Positions 53,332-62,613 of a stretch of DNA of 64,000 bases are shown here, in pieces; positions within the stretch are counted from its first letter, which is position 1; every line of letters starts with the position of its first letter. A program made the position numbers and the translations under genes. The stretch is from JAGXRK01 sp963804005. Its GTDB lineage: Bacteria; Bacteroidota; Ignavibacteria; Ignavibacteriales; Ignavibacteriaceae. The notes beneath the pieces are model-generated. The model was given only the letters and a program-made list of their open reading frames with translations. It ran no database searches and was not told the DNA's origin. The stretch covers positions 62,001-126,000 of the forward strand of contig CAWDOP010000013.1 of NCBI GenBank assembly GCA_963804005.1, given 5' to 3'.

Positions 53332-54780
53332 ATGTTCTCAAAAAAAATATTAATTATAATAATTATTTATTTCATAAACTTTGCTGTTTTTTCACAAGGA
53401 ATCGGAAGAGAAAATTTAACAGCAGAAAGTGACTATTTAGGTTATTCAAAACCTGGTTCGATACCTGAAATTTTTGCGCCTGATTTTATTTCAACTCAGT
53501 ATGCAGAATTTGCAGGCACTTTTGCACCCGATTTTAGCGAATATTATTTTACTCGACGAGGTCCTTTTCCTGAAGGATTAGCACAAATAATGGTGACAAG
53601 AAGAATCAATGAAAGTTGGACTACTCCAGTGGTTGCAGATTTTTCCAGCAATAACTATGAATTTGAACCTTACATTACTCCTGATGGAATGAGATTATAC
53701 TTTGGTTCAAGGAGATCTGTCGATGGGATTGCTCCTCCCGGAGAAATGCATCAATGGTTTTTAGATAAGCAAGACTCAACTTGGTCAGAGCCGAAACTTT
53801 TAGGGTCACCGTTTTTTGAAAGAATGGTAATGTATCCAACAGTATCAAACGATAAAACAATTTATTTTACAAGTCTTGACGGAATCTACTATTCAGAATT
53901 TATAAATGATGTTTATCAAGAACCAGTAAAGATAGGTTCTGAAATTAATTTTCTTCCTTTAACGGCTCATTCTTTTATTGCACCTGACGGAAGTTATCTT
54001 ATATTTGATGGTCAGCCAAGAGGTGAAGGAAAGACGGATCTTTTTATTAGCTACAAGAAATCGGACGGTTCATGGACCAAGGGTAAATTCATGGGAAAGG
54101 AAATAAATTCTGGAGAATCTCAGGCAATGGCCAGCGTTTCTCCTGATGGTGAATGCCTTTTCTTTACTAGAGATTCGGATATTTATTGGTTGGATGCTTC
54201 GGTAATTGATCAGATAAGACTTATTCCCGAAGTAACTTTAGAACCGGATACAGGCAATATTCCATTAACAGTACAATTTTATGTTGATTTAAATACTGTG
54301 CCTGATTCAATTGTTGAATTCGAATGGGATTTTACTAACAATGGAGTGATTGATTCAAGAGAGCAAAATCCAGAATTCACTTATTTGGAAGCAGGAATTT
54401 ATTCCGTAAGATTATCCGTTTTTACATTAACTGACTCAGCAACCAGAGTATTGAAAGATATAGTTGAGGTATTTGACGAAAGCACAGGATTCAGATTAGA
54501 CAACAAAAATCACTTTTCTAATTATGAACTTTGTCAAAACTATCCAAATCCATTTAATCCAACTACTAAAATTAGTTATTCGATTCCGCAAGAGCTTAAA
54601 GTTAATTTAAGCATTTTTGATGTTCTTGGAAGTAAGATAACTACATTAGTTGATGAAGAAAAAAAAACTGGATATTATGAAGTTGAATTTGACGCAACGG
54701 GTCTAACAAGTGGTATATATATCTATCAACTCATTGCCGGAAATTTTAGTCAAACAAATAAAATGATTTTGGTTCGTTAA
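53332..54780 (+). CDS. Secreted PD40-propeller/PKD protein with type IX sorting domain
   Basis: A 482-residue secreted protein with a signal peptide (1-22). The first ~300 residues are a PD40 beta-propeller (FEPYITPDGMRLYFGSRR, TAHSFIAPDGSYLIFDGQ, MASVSPDGECLFFTRD). A PKD domain follows (TGNIPLTVQFYVDL ... VEFEWDFTNNGVIDSREQNP), then a type IX sorting domain (NYPNPFNPTTKISYSIPQ, FDVLGSKITTLVDEE). The opening TAESDYLGYSKPGSIPEIFAP and Q.FAPDFIST resembles the PD40 protein at 58137-59168, so the two are paralogues; this one has added PKD and sorting domains. Confidence 0.85.
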   Translation: MFSKKILIIIIIYFINFAVFSQGIGRENLTAESDYLGYSKPGSIPEIFAPDFISTQYAEFAGTFAPDFSEYYFTRRGPFPEGLAQIMVTRRINESWTTPVVADFSSNNYEFEPYITPDGMRLYFGSRRSVDGIAPPGEMHQWFLDKQDSTWSEPKLLGSPFFERMVMYPTVSNDKTIYFTSLDGIYYSEFINDVYQEPVKIGSEINFLPLTAHSFIAPDGSYLIFDGQPRGEGKTDLFISYKKSDGSWTKGKFMGKEINSGESQAMASVSPDGECLFFTRDSDIYWLDASVIDQIRLIPEVTLEPDTGNIPLTVQFYVDLNTVPDSIVEFEWDFTNNGVIDSREQNPEFTYLEAGIYSVRLSVFTLTDSATRVLKDIVEVFDESTGFRLDNKNHFSNYELCQNYPNPFNPTTKISYSIPQELKVNLSIFDVLGSKITTLVDEEKKTGYYEVEFDATGLTSGIYIYQLIAGNFSQTNKMILVR

Positions 54781-54796
54781 GATATTAGGGAAAATT

Positions 54797-56815
54797 TTGA
54801 AAACATTATTGAGTACAAATCCAAACATTAAAAACTTTAGAGAATTATTTACATTACTGATTATCATCATAATCTTAATCCCAGTTGCTGCAACTGCTAA
54901 AGTAGTAAAGGTAGAAATTATTAGTCGAGAAGTAGTATCATTCTCAGCTGAACATAGTTCTGCTGGCGCATACGAACGAATTACAGGAATCATTTATCTG
55001 GAAGTTGATCCAAATGACCCGGCAAATAAATTGATAGTTGATTTAAAATACGCTCCCAAAAATGAACTTGGAATGGTTGAATTCTCAACTGAATTTGAGC
55101 TTCACAAACCTGTTGATACAAATAGGGGAAATCATCGGTTGATGTATTTTGTCAACAATCGTGGTAATAAAATGGGAGAAGAACATTTCAATTATCAAAC
55201 TGGTAGAAATTGGCTCTATAGCCAGGGGTATTCATATTTATGGTGCGGCTGGAATTGTGATGTGATTGAAGGTGATCAAAGTTTTAATATCTATGTACCA
55301 ATAGCAGCAGATAAAGGCGAAATAATAACAGGAAAAATTTATGCGGAAATAATTTCCTTTGCTAATGATGTTACTTTTTCACAACCGATTGTTTGGGGCG
55401 GTTCTTTGGTTTATGCACCATTAAATATGGATAGATCGGATGCAAAATTAACTATGCGCCAGTACCGCCACGATGAACCTATAGAAATTCCACAGACGGA
55501 ATGGAAATTTGCTCGCTTTAAAAATGGTGAGATAATACCTGATTCGGGATCTATTTATATTAAAGAAGGATTCAAACCGGGTTGGCTATATGATCTCGTT
55601 TATGTAGGAAAAAATCCAAAGGTAACTGGTCTTGGACTCGCGGCTATTCGAGATGTCGTTTCTTTTTTCCGATATGAAAAAGCTGATGAAGTTGGAAATA
55701 AAAATCCTCTTGCTAGTATTATTGAGCAGACCTTTGCTTGGGGACATTCTCAATCAGCACGTCTATTAAATCATTTTGTTTATCAGAATTTTAATGGAGA
55801 TGAGAAAAAACAAATAGTATTTGATGGCATTATGTTGAATTGTCCGGGTGCAGGTAAAGGATTATTTAATTCGCGCTTTGCTCAATTCACACGTCATGGC
55901 AGTCACCTAGAAGACAACCTCTTCCCGATAGATTTTTTCCCGTTTGCAACTGTCAAGCAAGATGATCCTATTTCAGGGAAAATGGGTGATGCATTTGATG
56001 AAGCTCGCAAATCAGGTTTTATGCCTAAGATGATGATTATTAATTCCTCAACGGATTATTGGACACGGGGAGCTTCATTATTACACACAGATGTAGAGGG
56101 GAAAACTGATATTGAAATAGATGATAATGTTCGCATTTATAGTATCGCGGGATATACTCATGTAGATTCCCGTATTGGAATTATAGGACGAGCTTTATTA
56201 ACTGCTTTAGATCAATGGGTAAGTTTTGGCATTGAGCCCCCGGTTTCTCGAATTCCAAAAATCTCAGATGGCACTTTGGTTTCTTTAGATGAGTTTAAAA
56301 AGAATTTTCCAAATATACCTGACATTATAATGCCGGAATCATTTTATCACCCATTAAGATTAGATATGGGACCGCGTTGGGAAACAGATGGCATAGCCGA
56401 TAATGTACCGCCCAAAATTGGAAAACCTTATGTTTGTCTTGTACCACAAGTTGATAAAGATGGAAATGAAATTGCTGGTATTCGGTTACCGGCAGTGCAA
56501 TTGTCATTAGCTACATTTGTTGGCTGGAGTATGCGTAATCCTTCATTTTCAAATTCATTGAAGCGTAATACAGGAAGTGTCTATCCGATGCCTGTAACAA
56601 CTGAAGCGCAAAGGAAAGCAAACGATCCAAGGAAGGCAATATTGGAAAGATATCCCACCAGAGAAGATTATTTAGCACAAATAACAAAGTCTCTTTTACA
56701 TTTGAAATCCAAACGGTTTTTACTTGACGAGGACGTTACAAGGCTGCTTATGGAATTTGCTCAACTAACATATTGGCCTGTGGCTATATCCAAACCACTA
56801 GTGACCATTAAATAG
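54797..56815 (+). CDS. Secreted alpha/beta-hydrolase domain protein (Abhydrolase_10-like)
   Basis: A 672-residue secreted protein starting at a TTG (54797), with a signal-like hydrophobic stretch at ~18-33 (LFTLLIIIIILIPVAATAK). The central region holds the alpha/beta-hydrolase signature GHSQSAR (QTFAWGHSQSARLLNH), with the nucleophile Ser. A terminal GYTHVDSR supplies the candidate catalytic His. Family relatives have esterase or lactonase-like activity; the substrate is unknown. After the stop TAG the sequence continues in another frame (56814-57152) with a C-terminal domain that seems to belong to the same protein. One T too many at about 56813 would explain it. So the gene as written is probably truncated by a frameshift. 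Confidence 0.75.
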   Translation: MKTLLSTNPNIKNFRELFTLLIIIIILIPVAATAKVVKVEIISREVVSFSAEHSSAGAYERITGIIYLEVDPNDPANKLIVDLKYAPKNELGMVEFSTEFELHKPVDTNRGNHRLMYFVNNRGNKMGEEHFNYQTGRNWLYSQGYSYLWCGWNCDVIEGDQSFNIYVPIAADKGEIITGKIYAEIISFANDVTFSQPIVWGGSLVYAPLNMDRSDAKLTMRQYRHDEPIEIPQTEWKFARFKNGEIIPDSGSIYIKEGFKPGWLYDLVYVGKNPKVTGLGLAAIRDVVSFFRYEKADEVGNKNPLASIIEQTFAWGHSQSARLLNHFVYQNFNGDEKKQIVFDGIMLNCPGAGKGLFNSRFAQFTRHGSHLEDNLFPIDFFPFATVKQDDPISGKMGDAFDEARKSGFMPKMMIINSSTDYWTRGASLLHTDVEGKTDIEIDDNVRIYSIAGYTHVDSRIGIIGRALLTALDQWVSFGIEPPVSRIPKISDGTLVSLDEFKKNFPNIPDIIMPESFYHPLRLDMGPRWETDGIADNVPPKIGKPYVCLVPQVDKDGNEIAGIRLPAVQLSLATFVGWSMRNPSFSNSLKRNTGSVYPMPVTTEAQRKANDPRKAILERYPTREDYLAQITKSLLHLKSKRFLLDEDVTRLLMEFAQLTYWPVAISKPLVTIK

Positions 56816-57152
56816 AATATCAGCACAGCCTGCTGAAGTTGAGGCTGGAAATACAATGCTGATTTTCGTGGAATTTTCAGAATCAAAAGATCAAGTTCTA
56901 TTGGTGAAAGCTTCATTTCGTGAGGCAAACGATGTAATCTTTATTTTAAATGATGAGGGTAAAAACGGTGACGAAAAAGCAGGTGATAATGTATGGTCTT
57001 GTGCTATTGAAATTCCTGTTGGTGTTCCCATCGGCCAATTCCATTTTGATTTCAATTGCATAGACAGAAACCTTGATCGCATTTATATTAAGGATTCTAT
57101 TAAAGAAGGAATGGGTGAAGAAGGATCTTTAATGTTTACAATAAAAAAATGA
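56814..57152 (+). pseudogene. Detached C-terminal domain of the alpha/beta-hydrolase gene
   Basis: About 112 codons open from 56805 read RISAQPAEVEAGNTMLIFVE and later AGDNVWSCAIEIPVGVPIGQF, ending MFTIKK. The content looks like an Ig-like 'choice-of-anchor' domain (DEKAGDNVWSCAIEIP), commonly at the ends of secreted hydrolases. No good ribosome-binding site precedes an internal ATG (56856). The frame joins the upstream gene if a T near 56813 is removed. It could also be an independent small protein. Confidence 0.55.
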
Positions 57153-57181
57153 TTTTAGTTAGTTAAAATAAATTTGGAGAA

Positions 57182-57681
57182 ATGATGATATCAAAACTAT
57201 TTGGTTGCGTTAGAAGTGTTATGATATTATTCATAGTTGTAAGTTCTGTCTTGCTGGCTCAAAATAATCATCTTCAGACATTTCACAAATTAGTAGACAA
57301 GGAGTGGGTAGGACATTATGTGGATTCAGAAGATTCGCATTATGTGCATAGAGTTAAGTTCGAATATATTTTAAATGGACAAGCTGTTAAAGAAACTAAA
57401 ATAGTTGATGAGTTGCAGTTCGAAATGGAGACTTAGTACTATACGATTGGGATAAGGAGCAGATTTCATTCTTATCTCTTCTTAATAAAGAAATGTACTC
57501 TATGGGTAAAGTTGTAATTGATGGTTCAATATTTACTTTAGAAGGCACAAACTTTTTTAGCTCTGGGAGAACCGAATTCAAAAAAAAGTATGAGATAACA
57601 AAGTTGGGAAAGTTTTATGATCATTTCTATCGTAAAAAGGAAGACAGTTGGATAAGAGGTCATTTAATTGAATATGAATGA
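57182..57681 (+). pseudogene. Small secreted protein, broken by one frameshift
   Basis: A signal peptide (MILFIVVSSVLLAQ) and 84 codons end at TAG 57434-57436. From about 57421 the -1 frame continues NGDLVLYDWDKEQISFLSLL and on to LIEYE at 57681. Adding an A in the GAAATGG word at 57422-57428 restores a single protein of about 165 residues. No domain recognised; the pattern (HYVDSEDSHYVHRVKFEYIL, YEITKLGKFYDHFYRK) suggests a small secreted lipocalin-like or stress-related protein, but that is a guess. GGAG is 2-5 bases before the ATGs at 57182/57185. Confidence 0.6.
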
Positions 57682-57777
57682 GAAAGAAGAATTTTAGTTT
57701 ACAATATTTGAGCCAAAGTTGATGGTCAATCATTGAAATCAAATTACAGTAATTAATAAAAAAGTAAGGAGAAGATT

Positions 57778-57924
57778 ATGACAGGCATTACAGTAATTAT
57801 TATCATTCTTGTTCCTATTGCATTCCAGGTTTTTATGCTTCAGATTAAACAAGATAAGAGACATAAAGAAACTCTGGAAATCTTAAAAAGGATTGAAGAT
57901 AAATTGCAAAAGTATATAAATTAA
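57778..57924 (+). CDS. Small single-span membrane protein (48 residues)
   Basis: ATG at 57778 is preceded by AAGGAGAAGATT, a strong ribosome-binding site. The protein MTGITVIIIILVPIAFQVFM has a hydrophobic N-terminal helix and then a charged, helical tail (QDKRHKETLEILKRIEDKLQ). It is a typical short membrane protein with a coiled-coil-like cytoplasmic tail. Unannotated by length rules in many pipelines; the function is unknown. It is 41 bases upstream of another short gene (57966) and likely co-transcribed. Confidence 0.6.
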   Translation: MTGITVIIIILVPIAFQVFMLQIKQDKRHKETLEILKRIEDKLQKYIN

Positions 57925-57965
57925 CTAAAAACTTTTTTTGACTCATTTGATAAAAAGGATTAATT

Positions 57966-58100
57966 ATGAGGTACAAAGTCCATCGCTTAGAAATTAAAAT
58001 GGAAAGTGGGCAGAGCAAAATAGAACAATTTTTGAATGATCTGGAAAAAGAAATCGTATCAATAATCCCAATATTCAAAATAGATCACTTGGTCATTTAA
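57966..58100 (+). CDS. Small hypothetical protein (44 residues)
   Basis: ATG at 57966 with AAGGATTAATT in front. The protein starts MRYKVHRLEIKMESGQSKIE and ends IIPIFKIDHLVI. The pattern (short strand, helix with QFLNDLEKEIVSIIP) looks like the start of a slightly longer family I seem to recall but cannot name, in which the last ~15 residues are different; this copy may be shortened by a frameshift or mutation near its end. Confidence 0.5.
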   Translation: MRYKVHRLEIKMESGQSKIEQFLNDLEKEIVSIIPIFKIDHLVI

Positions 58101-58136
58101 TAAAATATGTAAATACTTATTTAAAGGAATATCAAC

Positions 58137-59168
58137 ATGAGAATACTTATAACAATATTTATTTGCTGCTTCTTTAGTTTTTATACATCTAAACTATTTT
58201 GTCAAGAGAGTACTTTTTTCTCAAAAGAAGGGTCTACTAATTTATCCGGACCGTATTTCGGACAAACACCTCCTGGCGATGAACCACAGCTTTTTGCACC
58301 CGGGATCATTTCAACTCCCCTTTATACAAGAGATATTACTATGATGCCGGACGGAAATGAAATATATTTTTCCATATCACCTTTTGGTTATAATTTGATT
58401 TATTTTACCAAGCAGGTAAATGGTAAGTGGACTGAACCTAAACCTGCAGACTTTATTTCGGATTTTGATTTTCTTTATTACGAACCTCATATTACTCATA
58501 ATGGAAAAAAGATGTTCTTTCTTTCAAACTTGGTGGACGATGATAGTGTGAAGAACGACCAGGATATTTGGGCTGTGGATAGAGTGGGAGATCGTTGGGG
58601 AAAGCCTTATAATTTAGGTGCCCCAATAAATACTGATGGGGCAGAATATTTCCCATCGGTTACAAAGAATGGAACTCTTTATTTTACTCGTGCAGAGAAG
58701 GGAACTAGAATTCATTTTATTTATCGTTCTAAATTGATTGATGGAAAATACGCTGAACCTGAAAAACTAGGACCGGAAGTTAACTGCGGAACAAATCGTT
58801 ATAATGCTTACATTGATACAGAAGAAAGGTTTATAATTTTACCGGCAGTTGGAGTTGATGACAGTTTCGGCGGAGAAGACTATTATATCGTTTTCCGTGA
58901 TGTAAATGATAAATGGAGTAAACCAATTAACATGGGTAGTAAAATTAATACGCCCTTAAGTCGTGAGCATTCTGCTTCAATTTCACCAGACGGAAAGTAT
59001 TTATTCTTCATGTCGAGTCGAGGTAATCCTTATATTGACTTCAATAAAAAACTTCCTTCTTTTTCAGAAATATTGAATGCTTTTAATAATCCTCAAAATG
59101 GAAATTCAGATATTTATTGGATAAGTACAAAATTCATTAATGAACTAAAACCAGTTCATTTAAAATAA
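58137..59168 (+). CDS. Secreted PD40 beta-propeller protein
   Basis: A 343-residue secreted protein with a signal peptide (1-22, ending LFCQE). PD40 blades are visible at TMMPDGNEIYFSISPFG, PHITHNGKKMFFLSN, PSVTKNGTLYFTRAEK and ASISPDGKYLFFMSSRG. The opening (LSGPYFGQTPPGDEPQLFAPG) mirrors the gene at 53332 but there is no PKD or sorting domain. It presumably remains in the periplasm or is exported by another route. Confidence 0.8.
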   Translation: MRILITIFICCFFSFYTSKLFCQESTFFSKEGSTNLSGPYFGQTPPGDEPQLFAPGIISTPLYTRDITMMPDGNEIYFSISPFGYNLIYFTKQVNGKWTEPKPADFISDFDFLYYEPHITHNGKKMFFLSNLVDDDSVKNDQDIWAVDRVGDRWGKPYNLGAPINTDGAEYFPSVTKNGTLYFTRAEKGTRIHFIYRSKLIDGKYAEPEKLGPEVNCGTNRYNAYIDTEERFIILPAVGVDDSFGGEDYYIVFRDVNDKWSKPINMGSKINTPLSREHSASISPDGKYLFFMSSRGNPYIDFNKKLPSFSEILNAFNNPQNGNSDIYWISTKFINELKPVHLK

Positions 59169-59224
59169 AATATTGAAAAGTAGTTGCCTCGAGCAGAATG
59201 TTAAAAATGCTGACCCAAATTTAA

Positions 59225-59240
59225 ACTTTTGAGACAGCCT
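59225..59240. repeat. Solo end of the 50025-50125 type element
   Basis: ACTTTTGAGACAGCCT at 59225-59240 is the counterpart of AGGCTGTC.CAAAAGT at the element's ends (50025-50125). The matching left end is not clear in the preceding 60 bases. Confidence 0.5.
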
Positions 59241-59247
59241 TTTTAAT

Positions 59248-61437
59248 TTAGAAGTAATACAAATATTTTATTTTAAATACTCCGGCGCGATCTGTGGTGT
59301 GCATTCTGTTTGGCAGCAAATTATTGTTTATGTCGTATTCTTCACTTCTATCCTGGAATTCATTTATCGCGAAGTATATCCAGCTTTTAGGTAAGAAGTT
59401 CCAACTGAATAAAAATCCGGCAATTATTCTCTCCATTCTATCGGATGAACGAACAAAGACATTATCAACATAAACTCGAAAGTTTAAATTATTAATTGGT
59501 GTAAGTGAAAAAAACGGACGAGCATTATATGTAATATCTTCAATATTCCCCTCAGGGTTACCTTCAATAAACATATCATACGATGTTCCCAACTCAAGAA
59601 CATCCAAAGCCTTCCATTCAACATATCCACCCAACCATGAGTAAGATGAAAGATATTCTCTGTCAAAATTAAATGTATGTTGGTAACCTCCCCAAACATT
59701 TGCTTTCCAGGTCTGTGAAAAGTTAAACCATGAGCTAACATTTATACTATACGAATCGTACGTAAATCCTTCATCCCTGCTTTTTCCAAAATCTGTATTT
59801 ATTTCATAGCCCCAACCAGCTCTAAATTGCATATTAAATCCAATTACTCCTGCATAGTCTGTATAGAGATCGGCGTCTTCGTAAGTTATTGCAGGACCGA
59901 AATACAAAAACATATTTCTTACCGCTCCATCTTCAAAGTACCACATTGGTCCCGTTAAACCCACGGAAGACATTGTTCCTTTCCAGGGTACGTAGCCAAT
60001 CTGATCAACATCAAAATTTTTACCAATTGCTCTTATGCGAAACAAATTTCCCCACGTTTCTGAAATATTAGTATAACCGGCAGATGCCGCATAATCGCCG
60101 GTTTCATTTTCAAATGATCTTGCAAACTGATAAGCAAGCTGCCAGTTTGAGCCTCTGAATGCTCCATCAATATCAATTACGCCGTAAGTGTTTTCTTTGG
60201 TCTGCTTGCCAACAAATAAAGCTCCGATTGATGAGTTGTCGAATATTTGTTTTTTAATTCTTCCCGATCCAAAGTAAGCGCTAGGTTCAGTTAAGTTTTC
60301 TCCATCATCTACATATTGTGTTTTACTTGTTAGCGCAACAAAACCTCCGTACTCCCAATCATCATATCGGCCAAAGGCTTTTGTTCCAAATGATAACGGA
60401 ACTTCTTGTCCACCAGGTAATAGTTTTCCAATTCTTCTAGAATAAAAAAGTTCTAGTGGTCTATAAAACCCCGAATTACTTTGTCTTCCTGCCGGATTGA
60501 ACACTTCATTTCCCTCCGTAAAGAATGGACGTTTCTCATTAAAATAAGATTCGTAACGCGAGATATTAAAATCAAAAGGATCAGCCTCAATTTGTGCAAA
60601 ATCCGGGTTGGCGGTTAGTTGAAATGTTAGTTGCTCAGATGGGTTATAAAAAATATCTAAGCCAACAGTCGGATCAAAATCATATTTATTATTTTCGAGA
60701 TATTTTATTTTAGAAAGTCCAACGGGATAAACTTCAAGGTTCAATCCGGTTACGGAGGGGTTAAAATCTTCAAAGATAAGTTTACCAAATTTAGAAATTC
60801 TTTGTCCTTCGCTTTGTTCATACTCACACCAGTAAAGATCTTCATTGTTGTAAGATCGCCAGCGATCAAAATCTAACCCCCACTCAGTTAGAGTCTTATC
60901 ATACTTTATAGATTTATAAGGAATTTTCATTTCGACAACAAATCCCCAGTCATAAATTTCAGAGGCACCCGTCCATATTCCATCCCAACTATAGTCGCGG
61001 TTACGAGCGTCATCAAGCATTCTGGAATCAGACAATACACCGGATGCGTTGATTGCAAATTTGTAAGCAGTTTGTTTGTCATTAAATGTATCTAACATAA
61101 TTGAAACAATATCACCCGTATAACCATCTTGCATTCCGGCATTTGCCTGAATATATTTTTTATCGTCATAACAAATCATCAAACAATAAAGGGCATCTTC
61201 CGTGGTTAAAACCTTGGCAACTGTATTTACTGATGTTGGCTGATTAAAATATGGTTCTAACTGGAAAAAACTGACGGTTGAATCAGCAAAATTCCAAACA
61301 GCATCTATTTTTCCATCAACATTAATTTCTTCATTTATTTTTATGAGATGAAGTGCTTTGCTAGGATTTGTATTTTCTGCCGCCAATAAACTACCGAAGG
61401 GAAATAAGATTGAAATAAGTAGTAATAGTTTTTCCAT
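59248..61437 (-). CDS. DUF5916 outer-membrane protein with CBM9-like N-terminal domain
   Basis: A roughly 729-residue protein. I place the start at the internal ATG 61437, which gives a normal signal peptide (MEKLLLLISILFPFGSLLAA); a start at 61479 would add 14 residues. Residues ~25-210 are a carbohydrate-binding family 9-like beta-sandwich (NVDGKIDAVWNFADSTVSFF, AINASGVLSDSRMLDDARNRDY, EWGLDFDRWRS). The remainder is the DUF5916 beta-barrel-like region (PDFAQIEADPFDFNISRYESYF and many aromatic strands) ending VFKIKYLYYF, an outer-membrane-type C-terminus. No function is known; members occur in Bacteroidota next to polysaccharide-related genes. Confidence 0.8.
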   Translation of the reverse strand: MEKLLLLISILFPFGSLLAAENTNPSKALHLIKINEEINVDGKIDAVWNFADSTVSFFQLEPYFNQPTSVNTVAKVLTTEDALYCLMICYDDKKYIQANAGMQDGYTGDIVSIMLDTFNDKQTAYKFAINASGVLSDSRMLDDARNRDYSWDGIWTGASEIYDWGFVVEMKIPYKSIKYDKTLTEWGLDFDRWRSYNNEDLYWCEYEQSEGQRISKFGKLIFEDFNPSVTGLNLEVYPVGLSKIKYLENNKYDFDPTVGLDIFYNPSEQLTFQLTANPDFAQIEADPFDFNISRYESYFNEKRPFFTEGNEVFNPAGRQSNSGFYRPLELFYSRRIGKLLPGGQEVPLSFGTKAFGRYDDWEYGGFVALTSKTQYVDDGENLTEPSAYFGSGRIKKQIFDNSSIGALFVGKQTKENTYGVIDIDGAFRGSNWQLAYQFARSFENETGDYAASAGYTNISETWGNLFRIRAIGKNFDVDQIGYVPWKGTMSSVGLTGPMWYFEDGAVRNMFLYFGPAITYEDADLYTDYAGVIGFNMQFRAGWGYEINTDFGKSRDEGFTYDSYSINVSSWFNFSQTWKANVWGGYQHTFNFDREYLSSYSWLGGYVEWKALDVLELGTSYDMFIEGNPEGNIEDITYNARPFFSLTPINNLNFRVYVDNVFVRSSDRMERIIAGFLFSWNFLPKSWIYFAINEFQDRSEEYDINNNLLPNRMHTTDRAGVFKIKYLYYF

Positions 61438-61569
61438 AGACTTTGAGTTTTTACAATGAGACAAAAATTTATAATTCAAAGTTACATTTAATTATAAAAT
61501 GATTGGAGTGTTTTAGATAGACGGTCACATGATTTTATGAGCGTATAAAATAGAATGGTTTAAAAAACA

Positions 61570-61592
61570 AAAGTCCCGATTAACGGGACTTT
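61570..61592 (-). terminator. Terminator of rpoD
   Basis: AAAGTCCCG-ATTAA-CGGGACTTT, a 9-bp perfect stem followed on the minus strand by TTTGTTTTTT. It lies 21 bases after the end of the sigma-factor gene. Confidence 0.85.
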
Positions 61593-61612
61593 ATAACCTG
61601 AAAAATTTATTA

Positions 61613-62473
61613 TTATCCCAAATAAGCTTTCAGTCTACCGCTTCTTTTTGATTGTCTTAAATTTCTTAAAGCTTTTTCTTTAATCTGTCGTACACGTTCA
61701 CGAGTAAGATTAAATCTTTCGCCAATCTCTTCTAAAGTAGCCGAATGGTCTCCATCAATTCCGAAGTATAATTTTATTACTTCCGCCTCTCTTTCAGAGA
61801 GAGTTGAGAGAACATTTGCGACTTCTTTTTTCAAAGATTCTGTCATCAATGTATTATCCGGCAATGGCTGCTCATCATTTGGAAGAATATCAACAAGGGA
61901 ATTTTTCCCGTCATCACCTTCTTTTAAAGGTGCATCCATTGATACTTGTCTTCCTGCAATTTGAAGAGCGTAAGCAACTTCATCAGCGGTCATTTCAAGA
62001 ATTGCTGCAAGCTCATCGGTCGTGGGCTTTCTTTCATATTCCTGTTCAAGATCTCTGTAAGCTTTGCTTATCTTGGTAAGATTTCCAACTCTGTTAAGAG
62101 GAAGTCTTACAACTCTTGATTGATCCGCAATTGCCTGCATAATAGATTGTCTAACCCACCACACAGCGTAAGAGATGAATTTGAATCCACGGGTTTCATC
62201 AAACCTTTCAGCGGCTTTTATCAAGCCAATATTTCCCTCGTTGATGAGATCGCCAAGAGATAAGCCCTGATTTTGAAATTGCTTTGCAACGCTCACTACA
62301 AATCGGAGGTTTGCTTTTATCAATTTTTCCTGGGCTAGTCTATCTCCCTTTTTGATTTTGATTGCTAAATCAATCTCATCATCGGGTGTCAGAAGATCAA
62401 CTTTACCGATCTCTTGTAAATACTGGTCTAAAGATTTACTTTCTCGGTTGGTAAATTGCTTTGTGATCTTCAA
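61613..62473 (-). CDS. rpoD: Primary RNA polymerase sigma factor (short RpoD)
   Basis: A 286-residue sigma-70 factor. It begins directly with region 1.2 (SLDQYLQEIGKVDLL) and lacks the long acidic region 1.1 of proteobacterial RpoD, as in Bacteroidota primary sigma factors. Region 2 (NLRFVVSVAKQFQNQG, GDLINEGNIGLIKAAERFD, FISYAVWWVRQSI) contacts the -10 element and core; region 3 and region 4.2 (TREREAEV..., SATLEEIGERFNLTRERVRQIKEKALRNLR) are intact. This supports the taxonomic assignment. It is followed by a strong terminator and is monocistronic. Confidence 0.95.
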   Translation of the reverse strand: MKITKQFTNRESKSLDQYLQEIGKVDLLTPDDEIDLAIKIKKGDRLAQEKLIKANLRFVVSVAKQFQNQGLSLGDLINEGNIGLIKAAERFDETRGFKFISYAVWWVRQSIMQAIADQSRVVRLPLNRVGNLTKISKAYRDLEQEYERKPTTDELAAILEMTADEVAYALQIAGRQVSMDAPLKEGDDGKNSLVDILPNDEQPLPDNTLMTESLKKEVANVLSTLSEREAEVIKLYFGIDGDHSATLEEIGERFNLTRERVRQIKEKALRNLRQSKRSGRLKAYLG

Positions 62474-62613
62474 GCTTTACATCTCCTTAATAGTGATTTA
62501 AATAGTTCGATATTTCAATAAATGATTCTTCAAGAGGAAGAACCGGAATGTTTATTTTGTAAACGGTAAATATAACACTTAATTGGATAAATGTAAGAGA
62601 AAAAGGATTCCTT

